Assembly (NCBI GenBank): GCA_963530515.1
Contig: CAUSEC010000019.1
Coordinates: forward strand, 1 to 64,000
Direction: 5' to 3'
Length of the DNA stretch: 64,000 nucleotides
Origin: CBFFRJ01 sp963530515
GTDB lineage: Bacteria > Pseudomonadota > Gammaproteobacteria > Enterobacterales > Enterobacteriaceae
Notes under the pieces: generated by a model
The model's input: only the letters and a program-made list of their open reading frames with translations
Database searches by the model: none
Told to the model about the DNA's origin: nothing
Translations under genes and position numbers: made by a program
Shown here: positions 9,611 through 17,608 of the stretch, one piece after another
Position numbering within the stretch: position 1 is the stretch's first letter
Layout: each line of letters begins with the position of its first letter

Positions 9611-10414
9611 GTGAAACGTCAGACGTTAAACCTGTTACTGGCGTTCGCGCTGGCAACCCCGCTATCGGTGACGGCAGCGGAGGCCACGAAGGCGCAGGAC
9701 GAACTTCAGCTCGACCCGCCAGCGACCGCCGCTCAACCTGAAGCGGCGGCAGGGCGTGAAGCGCGCGGGGTACTGCGCGCGGTCGATCAGGCCACGCTCT
9801 CCAGCGAACTGAATGCGCGCATCGTTGAGATGCCGTATCGCGAAGGTGAATCCTTTAAAAAAGGCGATCTGCTGGTGCGTTTTGACTGCTCGGCGTATCA
9901 GGCTCAGCTTGCGGCCTCGCAGGCTGCCATGCGCGCTGCTCAGCAGGAGCTGAATCAGAATCGTCAACTGGCGGAAATGAAATCAGTCGGACGATCCGCC
10001 GTTGGGCTGTCTGAGGCCAAACTGGCGCAGGCGGCGGCCGAAAGTCAGGTTTACCAGATCCAGACTGCCCGTTGCCGGGTGGTGGCACCCTTTGATGGCC
10101 AGGTGGTGACCCGCAAGGCACAGGTGTCCGAATTCCTCGGTCAGGGGATGCCGCTGCTGGAAGTGGTGGATAACAGCCATCTGGAAATCTACCTGTTGGC
10201 ACCGTCCCGCTGGCTCTCCGGCCTGAAGGCGAAACAGACGTTTACCTTTGTGCCGGATGAAACCGGCGTGCCGTTGCAGGCGCAATTGCTGCGTACCGGC
10301 GCGCGCATTGACGAAAGCAGCCAGACAATCACCCTGATTGGTAAAGTCACTGGCCCCGCCAGCGGCCTGATCGCCGGGATGAGTGGCAGTGCGCGTTTTA
10401 CGGAGCCGCAGTAA
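9611..10414 (+). CDS. Orphan periplasmic adaptor protein, HlyD/AcrA-like
   Basis: The 267-residue protein begins with a cleavable signal peptide (MKRQTLNLLL to about residue 22, SVTAAE). It contains two lipoyl halves (EGESFKKGDLLVRF and VVAPFDGQVVTRKAQVSEFLGQ) around a short coiled-coil hairpin, then a barrel-type C-terminus. It is much shorter than pump adaptors of 370-400 residues and has no adjacent transporter. It is divergent from the two-component/RND operon and may lend itself to that pump or to a transporter elsewhere. The ATG follows AGGAGCAACAAAG. Function is inferred only from the fold. Confidence 0.75.
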   Translation: MKRQTLNLLLAFALATPLSVTAAEATKAQDELQLDPPATAAQPEAAAGREARGVLRAVDQATLSSELNARIVEMPYREGESFKKGDLLVRFDCSAYQAQLAASQAAMRAAQQELNQNRQLAEMKSVGRSAVGLSEAKLAQAAAESQVYQIQTARCRVVAPFDGQVVTRKAQVSEFLGQGMPLLEVVDNSHLEIYLLAPSRWLSGLKAKQTFTFVPDETGVPLQAQLLRTGARIDESSQTITLIGKVTGPASGLIAGMSGSARFTEPQ

Positions 10415-10557
10415 ACACACCGCTGTCGATTCCGGCAGCGCCTGGTTTTGACCGGTTATTGCCGCCTGGACGCCAGGCGTGCCGCTGCCCCCACCATGCG
10501 ATGTAGTGGGGAGTAAATGGAGCCAAATCGTTCCAGTTTGTTCTAAAAAAGTTATCG

Positions 10558-10584
10558 TAAAGTTAATGCCTGCCGTGACGATAT
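10558..10584 (+). promoter_or_regulatory. Sigma-28 (FliA) promoter of the chemoreceptor gene
   Basis: TAAAGTTA, 11 bases, then GACGATAT closely follows the FliA consensus TAAAGTTT-N11-GCCGATAA. It lies 38 bases before the chemoreceptor ATG. This predicts expression as a class 3 flagellar gene. Confidence 0.75.
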
Positions 10585-10621
10585 ATATTGAGCAATATCT
10601 ACTCTCCCACGGACTAAGGCT

Positions 10622-12286
10622 ATGCTCAAAAATATTCGGGTTATTACCGGCATCATTATCGCACTGTCGGTTTTTTGTCTTCTTCAACTGGTCACCGGGG
10701 GACTTTTTTACTCTGCGGTCAATAATGACAGAGTAAATTTCCAGAACACCGGTGTGCTCAGCGCGCAGCAGGAAAATCTGGGTGACAGCGTCAACACGCT
10801 GATCAAAACGCGCGTCACGGTTACCCGTGTCGCCATCCGCTTTCTGAAAAACCAACGCGACCCGGCCTCTCTGGCGAGTATCGATAAATTGCTGACCACC
10901 GCCTCTGATTCACTCGGTAAGGCGGAAGGCTACTTTAATAATTACAAAAGCACACCGCGCGTGGCAGGCCAGGACGCAGCCTTAGCCGACGAAGTCTCGC
11001 AGAACATCGGCAAAATGCATGACGTGCTTCAGCAGTCGATCACCTTCTTGCGCGCCAACAACTACGAAGCCTACGGTAACCTTGACGCCCAGCAGGCGCA
11101 GGATGATATGGACGCCAGCTACGCTAAATGGCGCGCTGAGAACGGCTCCTTCCTGCAAGCGGCAGCCCGTGAAAACCAGAGCAGCTTTACCAGCATGCAG
11201 TGGACGCTGGGCGTGATTTTGCTGGCGGTGATTGCGGTATTGACCGTTATCTGGCTGGGTCTGCAACACCTGTTGCTCAAACCGCTGCACAGCGTGATGG
11301 GCCACATTCGCGCCATCGCCGGTGGTGATTTAACCCAATCCATCTCCTCCGAAGGCCGTAACGAGATGAGCCAGCTGGCGGCAGGGTTGCACGAAATGCA
11401 GCTGTCACTGGTGCATACCGTGGGCGCAGTGCGTAACAGTTCGGATTCGATTTACACCGGCGCAAGTGAAATCTCCACCGGCAACAACGATCTCTCCTCG
11501 CGTACCGAGCAGCAGGCCGCCTCGCTGGAAGAGACCGCTGCCAGCATGGAGCAACTGACCGCCACGGTGAAACAGAACACTGACAACGCACGCCAGGCGT
11601 CGCATCTGGCGAAAAATGCCTCCGACACGGCAGCACGTGGTGGGCAGGTGGTGAGCGACGTGGTGCGCACCATGAGCGAAATCTCCAGCAGTTCCCAACA
11701 GATAGCGCAGATAACCAGCGTGATTGACGGCATCGCTTTCCAGACCAACATCCTGGCGCTGAACGCCGCCGTGGAAGCAGCACGCGCCGGTGAGCAGGGG
11801 CGTGGGTTTGCAGTAGTTGCAGGGGAAGTGCGCACGCTTGCCAGCCGCAGCGCCCAGGCCGCCAAAGAGATCAAAACGCTGATTGAAAACTCCGTAAACC
11901 GCGTCAACTCCGGCACTACGCTGGTGGCCGAAGCGGGCGACACGATGAAAGAGATCGTCAATGCGGTTACCCGCGTCACCGACATCATGGGGGAGATTGC
12001 CTCCGCGTCGGATGAGCAGAGTAAAGGGATTGAGCAGGTCAGCCTCGCCGTGTCGCAAATGGACAGCGTGACCCAGCAGAACGCCTCGCTGGTGCAGGAA
12101 TCCGCTGCGGCCTCTGCTGCACTGGAAGAGCAGGCCGAGCAGCTGCGCCAGGCCGTCGCGGTGTTCCGCGTAAACGGTCACAACACGTTGCTGCAAAGCA
12201 AGCCCGGTAAACCGACCGCCGCTCCACGTGTCGCGATGGCCACGGCGGCACCGGCTGCCAGCGACAGCAACTGGGAAACGTTCTAA
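10622..12286 (+). CDS. Methyl-accepting chemotaxis protein, Tsr/Tar class
   Basis: The 554-residue receptor has TM1 at about 7-30, a periplasmic four-helix domain, TM2 at about 194-213, HAMP, methylation helices (SSRTEQQAASLEETAASMEQ) and the conserved hairpin tip GIAFQTNILALNAAVEAARA that contacts CheA and CheW. It ends in NWETF, the tether for CheR and CheB, so it is a high-abundance-type receptor. By ungapped alignment with E. coli Tsr it keeps Arg64, Arg69 and Arg73, but positions 68, 152 and 156 are Thr, Gly and Ala instead of Asn, Phe and Thr. Serine may therefore not be its ligand. It is preceded by a FliA promoter and followed by a hairpin terminator, so it is a single-gene unit. Confidence 0.88.
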   Translation: MLKNIRVITGIIIALSVFCLLQLVTGGLFYSAVNNDRVNFQNTGVLSAQQENLGDSVNTLIKTRVTVTRVAIRFLKNQRDPASLASIDKLLTTASDSLGKAEGYFNNYKSTPRVAGQDAALADEVSQNIGKMHDVLQQSITFLRANNYEAYGNLDAQQAQDDMDASYAKWRAENGSFLQAAARENQSSFTSMQWTLGVILLAVIAVLTVIWLGLQHLLLKPLHSVMGHIRAIAGGDLTQSISSEGRNEMSQLAAGLHEMQLSLVHTVGAVRNSSDSIYTGASEISTGNNDLSSRTEQQAASLEETAASMEQLTATVKQNTDNARQASHLAKNASDTAARGGQVVSDVVRTMSEISSSSQQIAQITSVIDGIAFQTNILALNAAVEAARAGEQGRGFAVVAGEVRTLASRSAQAAKEIKTLIENSVNRVNSGTTLVAEAGDTMKEIVNAVTRVTDIMGEIASASDEQSKGIEQVSLAVSQMDSVTQQNASLVQESAAASAALEEQAEQLRQAVAVFRVNGHNTLLQSKPGKPTAAPRVAMATAAPAASDSNWETF

Positions 12287-12293
12287 ACCCTGA

Positions 12294-12324
12294 AGGCCGG
12301 GTAGATTCACTGCCCGGCCTTTAT
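12294..12324 (+). terminator. Rho-independent terminator after the chemoreceptor gene
   Basis: AGGCCGGG (12294-12301) pairs with CCCGGCCT (12313-12320) across an 11-base loop and is followed by a short T-rich run. Confidence 0.8.
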
Positions 12325-12696
12325 GTTAATCCCCATCAAGCCTGATAATTCTTTATTTCCCCGCACGGCATCAATCAGAATGCGTTCTGATCCATTCAAT
12401 ATAGAATTGGCCTGAAAACACATTTCTTTCCTCATCAGTGAAGCGTAAAAACAGAGGCGATGAGGAAGAGCCTAAGAGGCGGGATGCGATTAAATGCGCA
12501 TTCTGTATTCTCCTGTAACGGGCATTGTGTGCCAGTACAGCTCGATAATTCCGTGCGTCATTCGATACATTTTTTGCGTATATCCTGTCATTTTCTCCAG
12601 GACTTTATATAATTTTTCCTCGAAAAGGGCAGGAGGTTGCCAGTTATTGTGAAGACAACTCGCCCGTCGGGTAGGTATCACCGTTCAGGAGAACAC
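12325..12696. other. Intergenic region upstream of tle
   Basis: About 370 bases, richer in A and T than the flanks. No gene is convincing: a 63-codon minus-strand frame has no domain match and no good ribosome binding site. The promoter for the tle locus should lie here, but I cannot place it with confidence. Confidence 0.4.
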
Positions 12697-12762
12697 ATGG
12701 ATATCAGTATATGGAGTGACGTGAGCCGGGAGTCGATACAATGTCGAGTTACATGTCCTTAA
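12697..12762 (+). CDS. Possible 21-codon leader ORF overlapping the tle start
   Basis: An ATG at 12697 has a good ribosome binding site (CAGGAG, five bases upstream) and opens a 21-residue frame (MDISIWSDVSRE...) that ends 22 bases inside tle in another frame. The tle start has its own GGAG eight bases upstream. The arrangement would suit translational coupling or a leader peptide, or it may be a degenerate upstream gene. No homology is recognised. Confidence 0.3.
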   Translation: MDISIWSDVSRESIQCRVTCP

Positions 12763-14156
12763 CCTACATATTTGAAGAAAAAGTCGCGCCCTGGAAATTT
12801 CCACTCATTATCCATCCTCAGCTCGCCGTACAAAGGATTAGAACGCTGCCGCCGTCTTCGGTGAGCGCCATGTTAAATCAGCAGGACATGCCGGGCGCAC
12901 CGACAGGCACAAATCCTTATCAGTCCCGGGATATCCGCACGCTTGCCACCGTTGATCTGGAGCGTGGGACTATGGTGGCTATCGATGAAAGCTACCGTTT
13001 ATGGTCGCCAGTAACCGCATTGTTCTTCATAAATGCGGAGGGGGAGTTGCAACTTTTTGGTACGGACTTATCCGTCAATTACCCTGTTAGCCAGATTGTC
13101 CGCCGCTATGAAGATATGGTGAGCAGCTTCGGAAAACGTCCCCCTCCAACAGACATCCCTTCCGGGCAATTAACCCGCACGCGTACGGCGATGCGCGGAG
13201 AAGAGCCGAGCTCAGGCAGCGGTCGTGCGCGCAGAATAAGTGAACCGGTGCACCCGCTGACGAAAGCCGAGCGCTGGCAGGAGAGAAAAAATCTCATCGG
13301 CAAAGGGCAGCGGAGTATTTATCCCGATGCGCAGAGTGCGGCCGGGCGGCTCGCTGAAAATAATGTGGCGGTCGAAAAGGCAAAGCTCGCGCAGAATGTT
13401 TATGGCCGTGCCGGGCAGACGATAAAATCCCTGGAGACCATGCCAGATGTGCCGGAAGGGTGGATTGATATCAGTAATGATGGGCAAGCGTTATCTGCAT
13501 TCGGTCTTAGGCCACAGATGCTTACGGATGGCCCCATCGATCCGGATTTTATCGCCCGCGTTTATGCCCCGGATGAGTATGTATTTGGCAGTGATATGAG
13601 CCCAACTGTGGTTTTCCGAGGGACCCGGCCAGAGAAAATGGCTGACTGGGCGAACAATGCTGCACAGGGAGTGGGCCTGAATTCACCGTACTACAAGAAT
13701 GCGGTTGATATAGGCAGTAAACTTGCTGAGACAACCAAAAAGGTAGATATCGCAGGTCACTCCCTGGGCGGAGGGCTGGCTTCGGCTGCCGGAATCGCCA
13801 GTGGTAAATCCACCTGGACATTCAATGCCGCAGGGCTGAAAAGCGGCACGGTGGAAAAATACGGTGGTCTGCTTCGCGGAGATGGTTCTGCCATCTCCGC
13901 GTATCGGGTTAAGGGAGAGTTGCTGACCAAAATTCAGGAAGTGAGTTTGTCAGACCTCGTGGACGCTAAATTTGATACCTCTCTGTTTGCCGCGAAAGCC
14001 GGTGTTTCAAATATGTTTCCTGATGCAATTGGTCACCACACCGTACTGAACGGCGGGACGGGAAGTATGTTTGACCGACACGGCATGACGCAGGTCATTG
14101 ACTGTATCGAAGCGCAGAAGGATGAGGATATTGGAATTATTAAAAGCAGGATCTAG
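12741..14156 (+). CDS. tle: Tle, type VI secretion lipase effector
   Basis: The 471-residue protein carries a class-3-lipase-like alpha/beta hydrolase core in its C-terminal half. The nucleophile elbow is G339-H340-S341-L342-G343 (VDIAGHSLGGG), followed by an Ala/Gly-rich helix. There is no signal peptide, consistent with delivery by a type VI machine. Family knowledge: the E. cloacae Tle phospholipase attacks target-cell membranes and is paired with an ankyrin lipoprotein, Tli, exactly as here. Asp and His of the triad lie downstream but I cannot assign them safely (a C-terminal GHHTVLN is a good His candidate). No type VI structural genes or VgrG are in the window. The 3' end overlaps the first tli gene. 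Confidence 0.8.
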   Translation: MSSYMSLTYIFEEKVAPWKFPLIIHPQLAVQRIRTLPPSSVSAMLNQQDMPGAPTGTNPYQSRDIRTLATVDLERGTMVAIDESYRLWSPVTALFFINAEGELQLFGTDLSVNYPVSQIVRRYEDMVSSFGKRPPPTDIPSGQLTRTRTAMRGEEPSSGSGRARRISEPVHPLTKAERWQERKNLIGKGQRSIYPDAQSAAGRLAENNVAVEKAKLAQNVYGRAGQTIKSLETMPDVPEGWIDISNDGQALSAFGLRPQMLTDGPIDPDFIARVYAPDEYVFGSDMSPTVVFRGTRPEKMADWANNAAQGVGLNSPYYKNAVDIGSKLAETTKKVDIAGHSLGGGLASAAGIASGKSTWTFNAAGLKSGTVEKYGGLLRGDGSAISAYRVKGELLTKIQEVSLSDLVDAKFDTSLFAAKAGVSNMFPDAIGHHTVLNGGTGSMFDRHGMTQVIDCIEAQKDEDIGIIKSRI

Positions 14157-14895
14157 CGCGAAAAAAATCGCCTCCGCGATACTTTTTTCTTTTCTGATTG
14201 TTTTTTTATCGGCGTGTAATGATATGAAAAAGATAGAACCGGAAAAACATTTTACGGGTTCGCAGCTGGTGTTAGCGAAAGCGATTCAGTCGGCAGATCG
14301 CGAGGCCATTCTCCGTCTGGCGAAAGAGACAGATCTTAATACTCCGGGCGGCGAGGAGCTGACGCTGTTGTTTTTCGCAATGAATGAGTCGTTTTACAAT
14401 AATAACCCGCCTGAACGATTGCAGATCATCACGGATTTGGTTCGCGCAGGTGCCGACCCCTTACAGCCGCAAATGAATATGCCGGGAAGCCCGGCTGAAA
14501 TCACCGCCAAAGGTGACAGGGACATCTGGTTAAAAGCCATGCTGGATGGCGGGTTGGATCCTAATGCTAAAGATAAGCTGTATCATGAAGCTCTTATTTT
14601 CTCGACGATTAAGTCAACAAATAATTCAACGCTAGCGCTGTTAATCGCGCGGGGAGCCGATATCAATACACGAAACTCCCTGGGAGAAACACCACTGGTT
14701 GAGGCTTTTTTTAGCTCTGAATTTGATAAGGTGTTTTTCCTGCTCGACCACGGTGCGGATCCTAATCCGGTTAATAAGCAAGGGCGCTCCTTCCGACAGA
14801 TGTTAGAAAGAAAAATTAGTCAAGTTAAGGAAGGGACTGACTATTACGATAATTTGTTGAAAATAGAAAAGAAACTTAACAGCCTGGGCGTTTAA
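14122..14895 (+). CDS. tli: Tli, ankyrin-repeat lipoprotein immunity protein (copy 1)
   Basis: With the ATG at 14122 the product is 257 residues: a basic N-terminus, a hydrophobic segment and a lipobox LSAC with Cys32, then ankyrin-type repeats (for example LIARGADINTRNSLGETPLVEAF and FFLLDHGADPNPVNKQG). A TTG start at 14098 or 14131 is also possible; AAGG sits nine bases before the latter. As a lipoprotein it should protect the periplasm from Tle. Tli of E. cloacae is also reported to be made as a cytosolic form from alternative starts. The Met codon directly after the lipobox (Met35, at 14224) could serve for that. The start lies inside the end of tle, suggesting translational coupling. Confidence 0.8.
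   Translation: MRILELLKAGSSAKKIASAILFSFLIVFLSACNDMKKIEPEKHFTGSQLVLAKAIQSADREAILRLAKETDLNTPGGEELTLLFFAMNESFYNNNPPERLQIITDLVRAGADPLQPQMNMPGSPAEITAKGDRDIWLKAMLDGGLDPNAKDKLYHEALIFSTIKSTNNSTLALLIARGADINTRNSLGETPLVEAFFSSEFDKVFFLLDHGADPNPVNKQGRSFRQMLERKISQVKEGTDYYDNLLKIEKKLNSLGV
14221..14672 (+). repeat. Direct repeat, copy 1 (within tli)
   Basis: This 452-base segment recurs at 15154-15605 with no gaps and about 11 mismatches by my count. Only two change an amino acid (Met/Leu after the lipobox and Ala/Thr in FFAMNES versus FFTMNES). Similarity continues more patchily to the gene end. Recent duplication, or gene conversion between the copies, is implied. Confidence 0.92.
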
Positions 14896-14921
14896 TTTTC
14901 GACGCCGTCTGCATGAGTAAT

Positions 14922-14956
14922 GGGAGAGGGCTGGCAACCTGCCTCTCTCGTTTTTT
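14922..14956 (+). terminator. Rho-independent terminator after tli copy 1
   Basis: GAGAGG (14924-14929) pairs with CCTCTC (14942-14947), followed by a run of six T. It separates the two tli genes, so copy 2 probably depends on read-through or on its own promoter. Confidence 0.65.
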
Positions 14957-15033
14957 ACTAAATATATTGGCATCGATAGCGGTTCATAAACGAACGGCTG
15001 GCACTTATTCAGAGAGCGATTTTTTCCGGATCT

Positions 15034-15064
15034 GACAGTATCGAAATGCAAAAGGATGAGGATA
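15034..15064 (+). pseudogene. Remnant of a second tle 3' end
   Basis: These 31 bases match the end of tle (14100-14130) at 27 positions by my count, encoding DSIEMQKDED versus DCIEAQKDED in tle. It lies directly before the second tli gene, just as the tle end lies before the first. It is best read as the last trace of a duplicated tle whose body has been deleted. It now supplies the ribosome binding site (AAGGATGAGG) of tli copy 2. Confidence 0.7.
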
Positions 15065-15069
15065 ACAGC

Positions 15070-15828
15070 ATGGTTAAGTGCAGGGTTAGCATAAAGCAAC
15101 GTGCATCAATAATTATGCTTTCTTTATTATTTATTGTGTTAACGGCATGCAATGATCTGAAAAAGATAGAACCGGAAAAACATTTTACGGGTTCGCAACT
15201 GGTGTTAGCGAAAGCGATTCAGTCGGCAGATCGCGAGGCCATTCTGCGCCTGGCAAAAGAGACTGATCTTAATACTCCGGGCGGCGAGGAGCTGACGCTG
15301 TTGTTTTTCACAATGAATGAGTCGTTTTACAATAATAACCCGCCTGAACGATTGCAGATCATCACGGATTTGGTTCGCGCAGGTGCCGACCCCTTACAGC
15401 CGCAAATGAATATGCCGGGAAGCCCGGCTGAAATCACCGCCAAAGGTGACAGGGACATCTGGTTAAAAGCCATGCTGGATGGCGGGCTGGATCCTAATGC
15501 TAAAGATAAGCTGTATCATGAAGCCCTTATTTTCTCGACGATTAAGTCAACGAATAATTCAACGCTGGCGCTGTTAATCGCGCGGGGAGCCGATATCAAT
15601 ACACGGGATGTTTTAGGCCAAACGCCAATTATGAAAGCGTTTTTAAGAAGTGAGTTTGATAAGGTGTTTTTCCTGCTCGACCACGGTGCTGATCCTAATC
15701 CGGTGAATAAGAAAGGACGTTCCTTCAGGCAGATGGTGGATTTTGAGCTTGAAAGAATTGAACCCAGCGGCGAGTATTATGACAATTTGGTGAAGCTAAA
15801 TAAGAAACTTAACAGCCTGGGTGTTTAA
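15070..15828 (+). CDS. tli: Tli, ankyrin-repeat lipoprotein immunity protein (copy 2)
   Basis: The 252-residue paralogue of the preceding gene has a different signal segment (MVKCRVSIKQRASIIM...) ending in lipobox LTAC with Cys27, then an almost identical body. It diverges in the third ankyrin unit (DVLGQTPIMKAFLRS versus NSLGETPLVEAFFSS) and near the C-terminus (VDFELERIEPSGEYYDN). The ATG at 15070 is chosen because GAGG lies eight bases upstream; an in-frame ATG at 15046 lacks a site. Unlike copy 1, the codon after Cys-Asn-Asp is CTG, so an internal start there is lost. It may be an orphan immunity gene against variant Tle toxins. No partner effector remains except a scrap. Confidence 0.8.
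   Translation: MVKCRVSIKQRASIIMLSLLFIVLTACNDLKKIEPEKHFTGSQLVLAKAIQSADREAILRLAKETDLNTPGGEELTLLFFTMNESFYNNNPPERLQIITDLVRAGADPLQPQMNMPGSPAEITAKGDRDIWLKAMLDGGLDPNAKDKLYHEALIFSTIKSTNNSTLALLIARGADINTRDVLGQTPIMKAFLRSEFDKVFFLLDHGADPNPVNKKGRSFRQMVDFELERIEPSGEYYDNLVKLNKKLNSLGV
15154..15605 (+). repeat. Direct repeat, copy 2 (within tli)
   Basis: Second copy of the 452-base repeat at 14221-14672, offset 933 bases. Nine of the roughly 11 differences are synonymous. Confidence 0.92.
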
Positions 15829-15882
15829 TTTTCGCTGCCCGCCAGGAAATAACCATGACGAGCAGGCAGTAGGGAAAATACT

Positions 15883-15912
15883 GCTCAGCCGGCTGCACTG
15901 GCTGAGCATTTA
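15883..15912. terminator. Terminator between tli copy 2 and the convergent hydrolase gene
   Basis: GCTCAGCC (15883-15890) pairs perfectly with GGCTGAGC (15900-15907), followed on the plus strand by ATTTATTCTTT. It probably ends the tli transcript and lies just past the stop of the minus-strand hydrolase gene. Confidence 0.65.
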
Positions 15913-15916
15913 TTCT

Positions 15917-16924
15917 TTATTTCAGGTGTTCTTTCAGTTCATAAGCCGCCTGACCCAGAGCCGTCCGCACGGCAGGGACGTCACTCAGAGCATTCAGCAA
16001 ACCGTAGTCATGGATGAGCCCGTTGTAACGGGTAACCGTCACATCGACACCGGCAGCGTCGAGTTTGCGGCCAAACGCCTCACCTTCATCGCGCAGCACA
16101 TCAAGTTCCGCCGTCTGGATAAGCGTCGGTGGCAGCCCCTGAAGTTGTTCACGCGTCGCGCGAAGTGGAGAGGCAAGAATGTTATTGCGATCGCTCTCTT
16201 TGGTCGTATATGCATCCCAGAACCACTTCATCATATTGCGTGACAGGAAGTACCCATTTTCATACTGGTTATAGGAATCGGTATCAAAATGCGCGTCAGT
16301 TACGGGCCAGAGCATGACGTTGTAGCGGATCGCCGGAGAATGATGCTGTTTAGCCTGGAGTGCTACAGCTGCAACCATGTTACCGCCAACACTGTTACCG
16401 ACCAGCGCCAGACGTTTTCCATCGACGCCAATTTCACTTCCATGCTCGGCCACCCAGCGGGTCGCTGCATAGGCCTGGTTAATCGCAACAGGGAAATGCG
16501 CTTCCGGTGATGGCGTGTAGTTGACAAACACCGCCGCTGCCCCCGATGCACTGACCAAATCACGCACAAGGCGCTCATGCGTCTGGAAATCGCCCAGAAT
16601 CCAGCCGCCACCGTGGAAGAACATGAAAACGGGCAGGGTTCCTTGCGCATTCTCAGGCTTAACAATGTTGAGGGTGATTTTTCCACCGTCAACATTGATC
16701 GTTCTTACACTGACGTCAGCAGCCGGTAACTTTGCACCTTTCTGGGCATCAATCAGCACCTGGCGCGCCGCCACTGGAGACAATTGCTCAATAGGTTTAC
16801 CGCCACTGCCGTTAAGCACATTGAGGAACTGCTGAACATGATGTTCAGGCTGCGGTGTACCGGCAAAACTGGTGATGGAAACGGCTGCCATTGAGGCCGT
16901 CAGTAACGCTGATTTGATATTCAT
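15917..16924 (-). CDS. Secreted alpha/beta hydrolase, hormone-sensitive-lipase family
   Basis: The 335-residue protein has a signal peptide (MNIKSALLTASMAAVSITSFA, about 21 residues). The HSL-type oxyanion motif HGGGW is at 104-108 and the nucleophile elbow GNSVGG has Ser178. Candidate Asp lies near AELDVLRDEGE (about 277) and His in GLIHDYG (about 306). It should be a periplasmic carboxylesterase acting on short-chain esters; the substrate is unknown. It is downstream of the DUF1348 gene on the same strand and may share TetR control with it. Confidence 0.83.
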   Translation of the reverse strand: MNIKSALLTASMAAVSITSFAGTPQPEHHVQQFLNVLNGSGGKPIEQLSPVAARQVLIDAQKGAKLPAADVSVRTINVDGGKITLNIVKPENAQGTLPVFMFFHGGGWILGDFQTHERLVRDLVSASGAAAVFVNYTPSPEAHFPVAINQAYAATRWVAEHGSEIGVDGKRLALVGNSVGGNMVAAVALQAKQHHSPAIRYNVMLWPVTDAHFDTDSYNQYENGYFLSRNMMKWFWDAYTTKESDRNNILASPLRATREQLQGLPPTLIQTAELDVLRDEGEAFGRKLDAAGVDVTVTRYNGLIHDYGLLNALSDVPAVRTALGQAAYELKEHLK

Positions 16925-17131
16925 AATGATACCCTGTTTATTTTTCGCGATATTAAATAGTGCGCTATATATATGAGCGGTCTACCACCTGTATCCCGGC
17001 CCCTGGCGCACATGTATGCAATGAAAATGGAAAATCTGTTACTCAAACGGCAGGTTCAGGACACGGGCCGCCGAGGAGAAAGCCCTGACCTGAACCGGCG
17101 TCAGGGGCCTCTCGTGCAATAATCGTCTGGA

Positions 17132-17608
17132 TTAAAGACCCAGCTCCGACAGACCCGGATGGTCATCCGGACGGCGTCCCAGCGGCCAGTGGAATTTACG
17201 GTCGCTCTCTTTAATCGGCATATCATTGATACAGGCATAACGGTGATGCATCAGCCCGTCCTCGCCAAACTCCCAGTTCTCATTGCCGTAAGAACGGAAC
17301 CAGTTACCGGCATCATCACGCCATTCATAGGCATAACGAACGGCAATGCGGTTATCAGTAAATGCCCACAACTCTTTAATCAAACGGTACTCAAGTTCTT
17401 TATTCCACTTGCGTGCGAGGAACGCTTCAGCTTGTTCACGGTTGGTGGCGAATTCAGCACGGTTACGCCATTGCGTGTCCAGCGAGTACGCCAGTGAAAC
17501 CTTTTGAGCATCACGACTGTTCCAGCCATCTTCAGCAAGACGCACTTTCTCAATAGCTGATTCGCGAGTGAAAGGAGGGAGGGGCGGACGTATTTCTGAA
17601 TGGGACAT
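17132..17608 (-). CDS. DUF1348 / NTF2-like protein
   Basis: The 158-residue protein matches the DUF1348 branch of the SnoaL/NTF2-like fold: PPLPPFTRESAIEKVRLAEDGWNSRD at the N-terminus, then WRNRAEF and KWNKELEYRLIKELWAF, ending in GRRPDDHPGLSELGL. The start at 17608 (MSHSEIRPPLPP) is chosen because AGGAG lies seven bases upstream; an upstream in-frame start at 17665 has no site. The function of this family is unknown. Such genes often sit beside TetR regulators, and a palindrome matching the TetR operator lies 200 bases upstream. Confidence 0.78.
   Translation of the reverse strand: MSHSEIRPPLPPFTRESAIEKVRLAEDGWNSRDAQKVSLAYSLDTQWRNRAEFATNREQAEAFLARKWNKELEYRLIKELWAFTDNRIAVRYAYEWRDDAGNWFRSYGNENWEFGEDGLMHHRYACINDMPIKESDRKFHWPLGRRPDDHPGLSELGL

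Noticed and set aside
12490..12681. 63-codon minus-strand ORF upstream of tle
   Set aside because: No domain, no ribosome binding site, and composition typical of non-coding DNA.
14221..15605. CRISPR-like or short tandem repeats in the tli region
   Set aside because: The repetition is one duplicated coding segment of 452 bases in two copies, with no short regularly spaced repeats.
12741..15828. A complete type VI secretion cluster
   Set aside because: Only the effector and immunity genes are present. There is no VgrG, Hcp, PAAR, sheath or membrane-complex gene.
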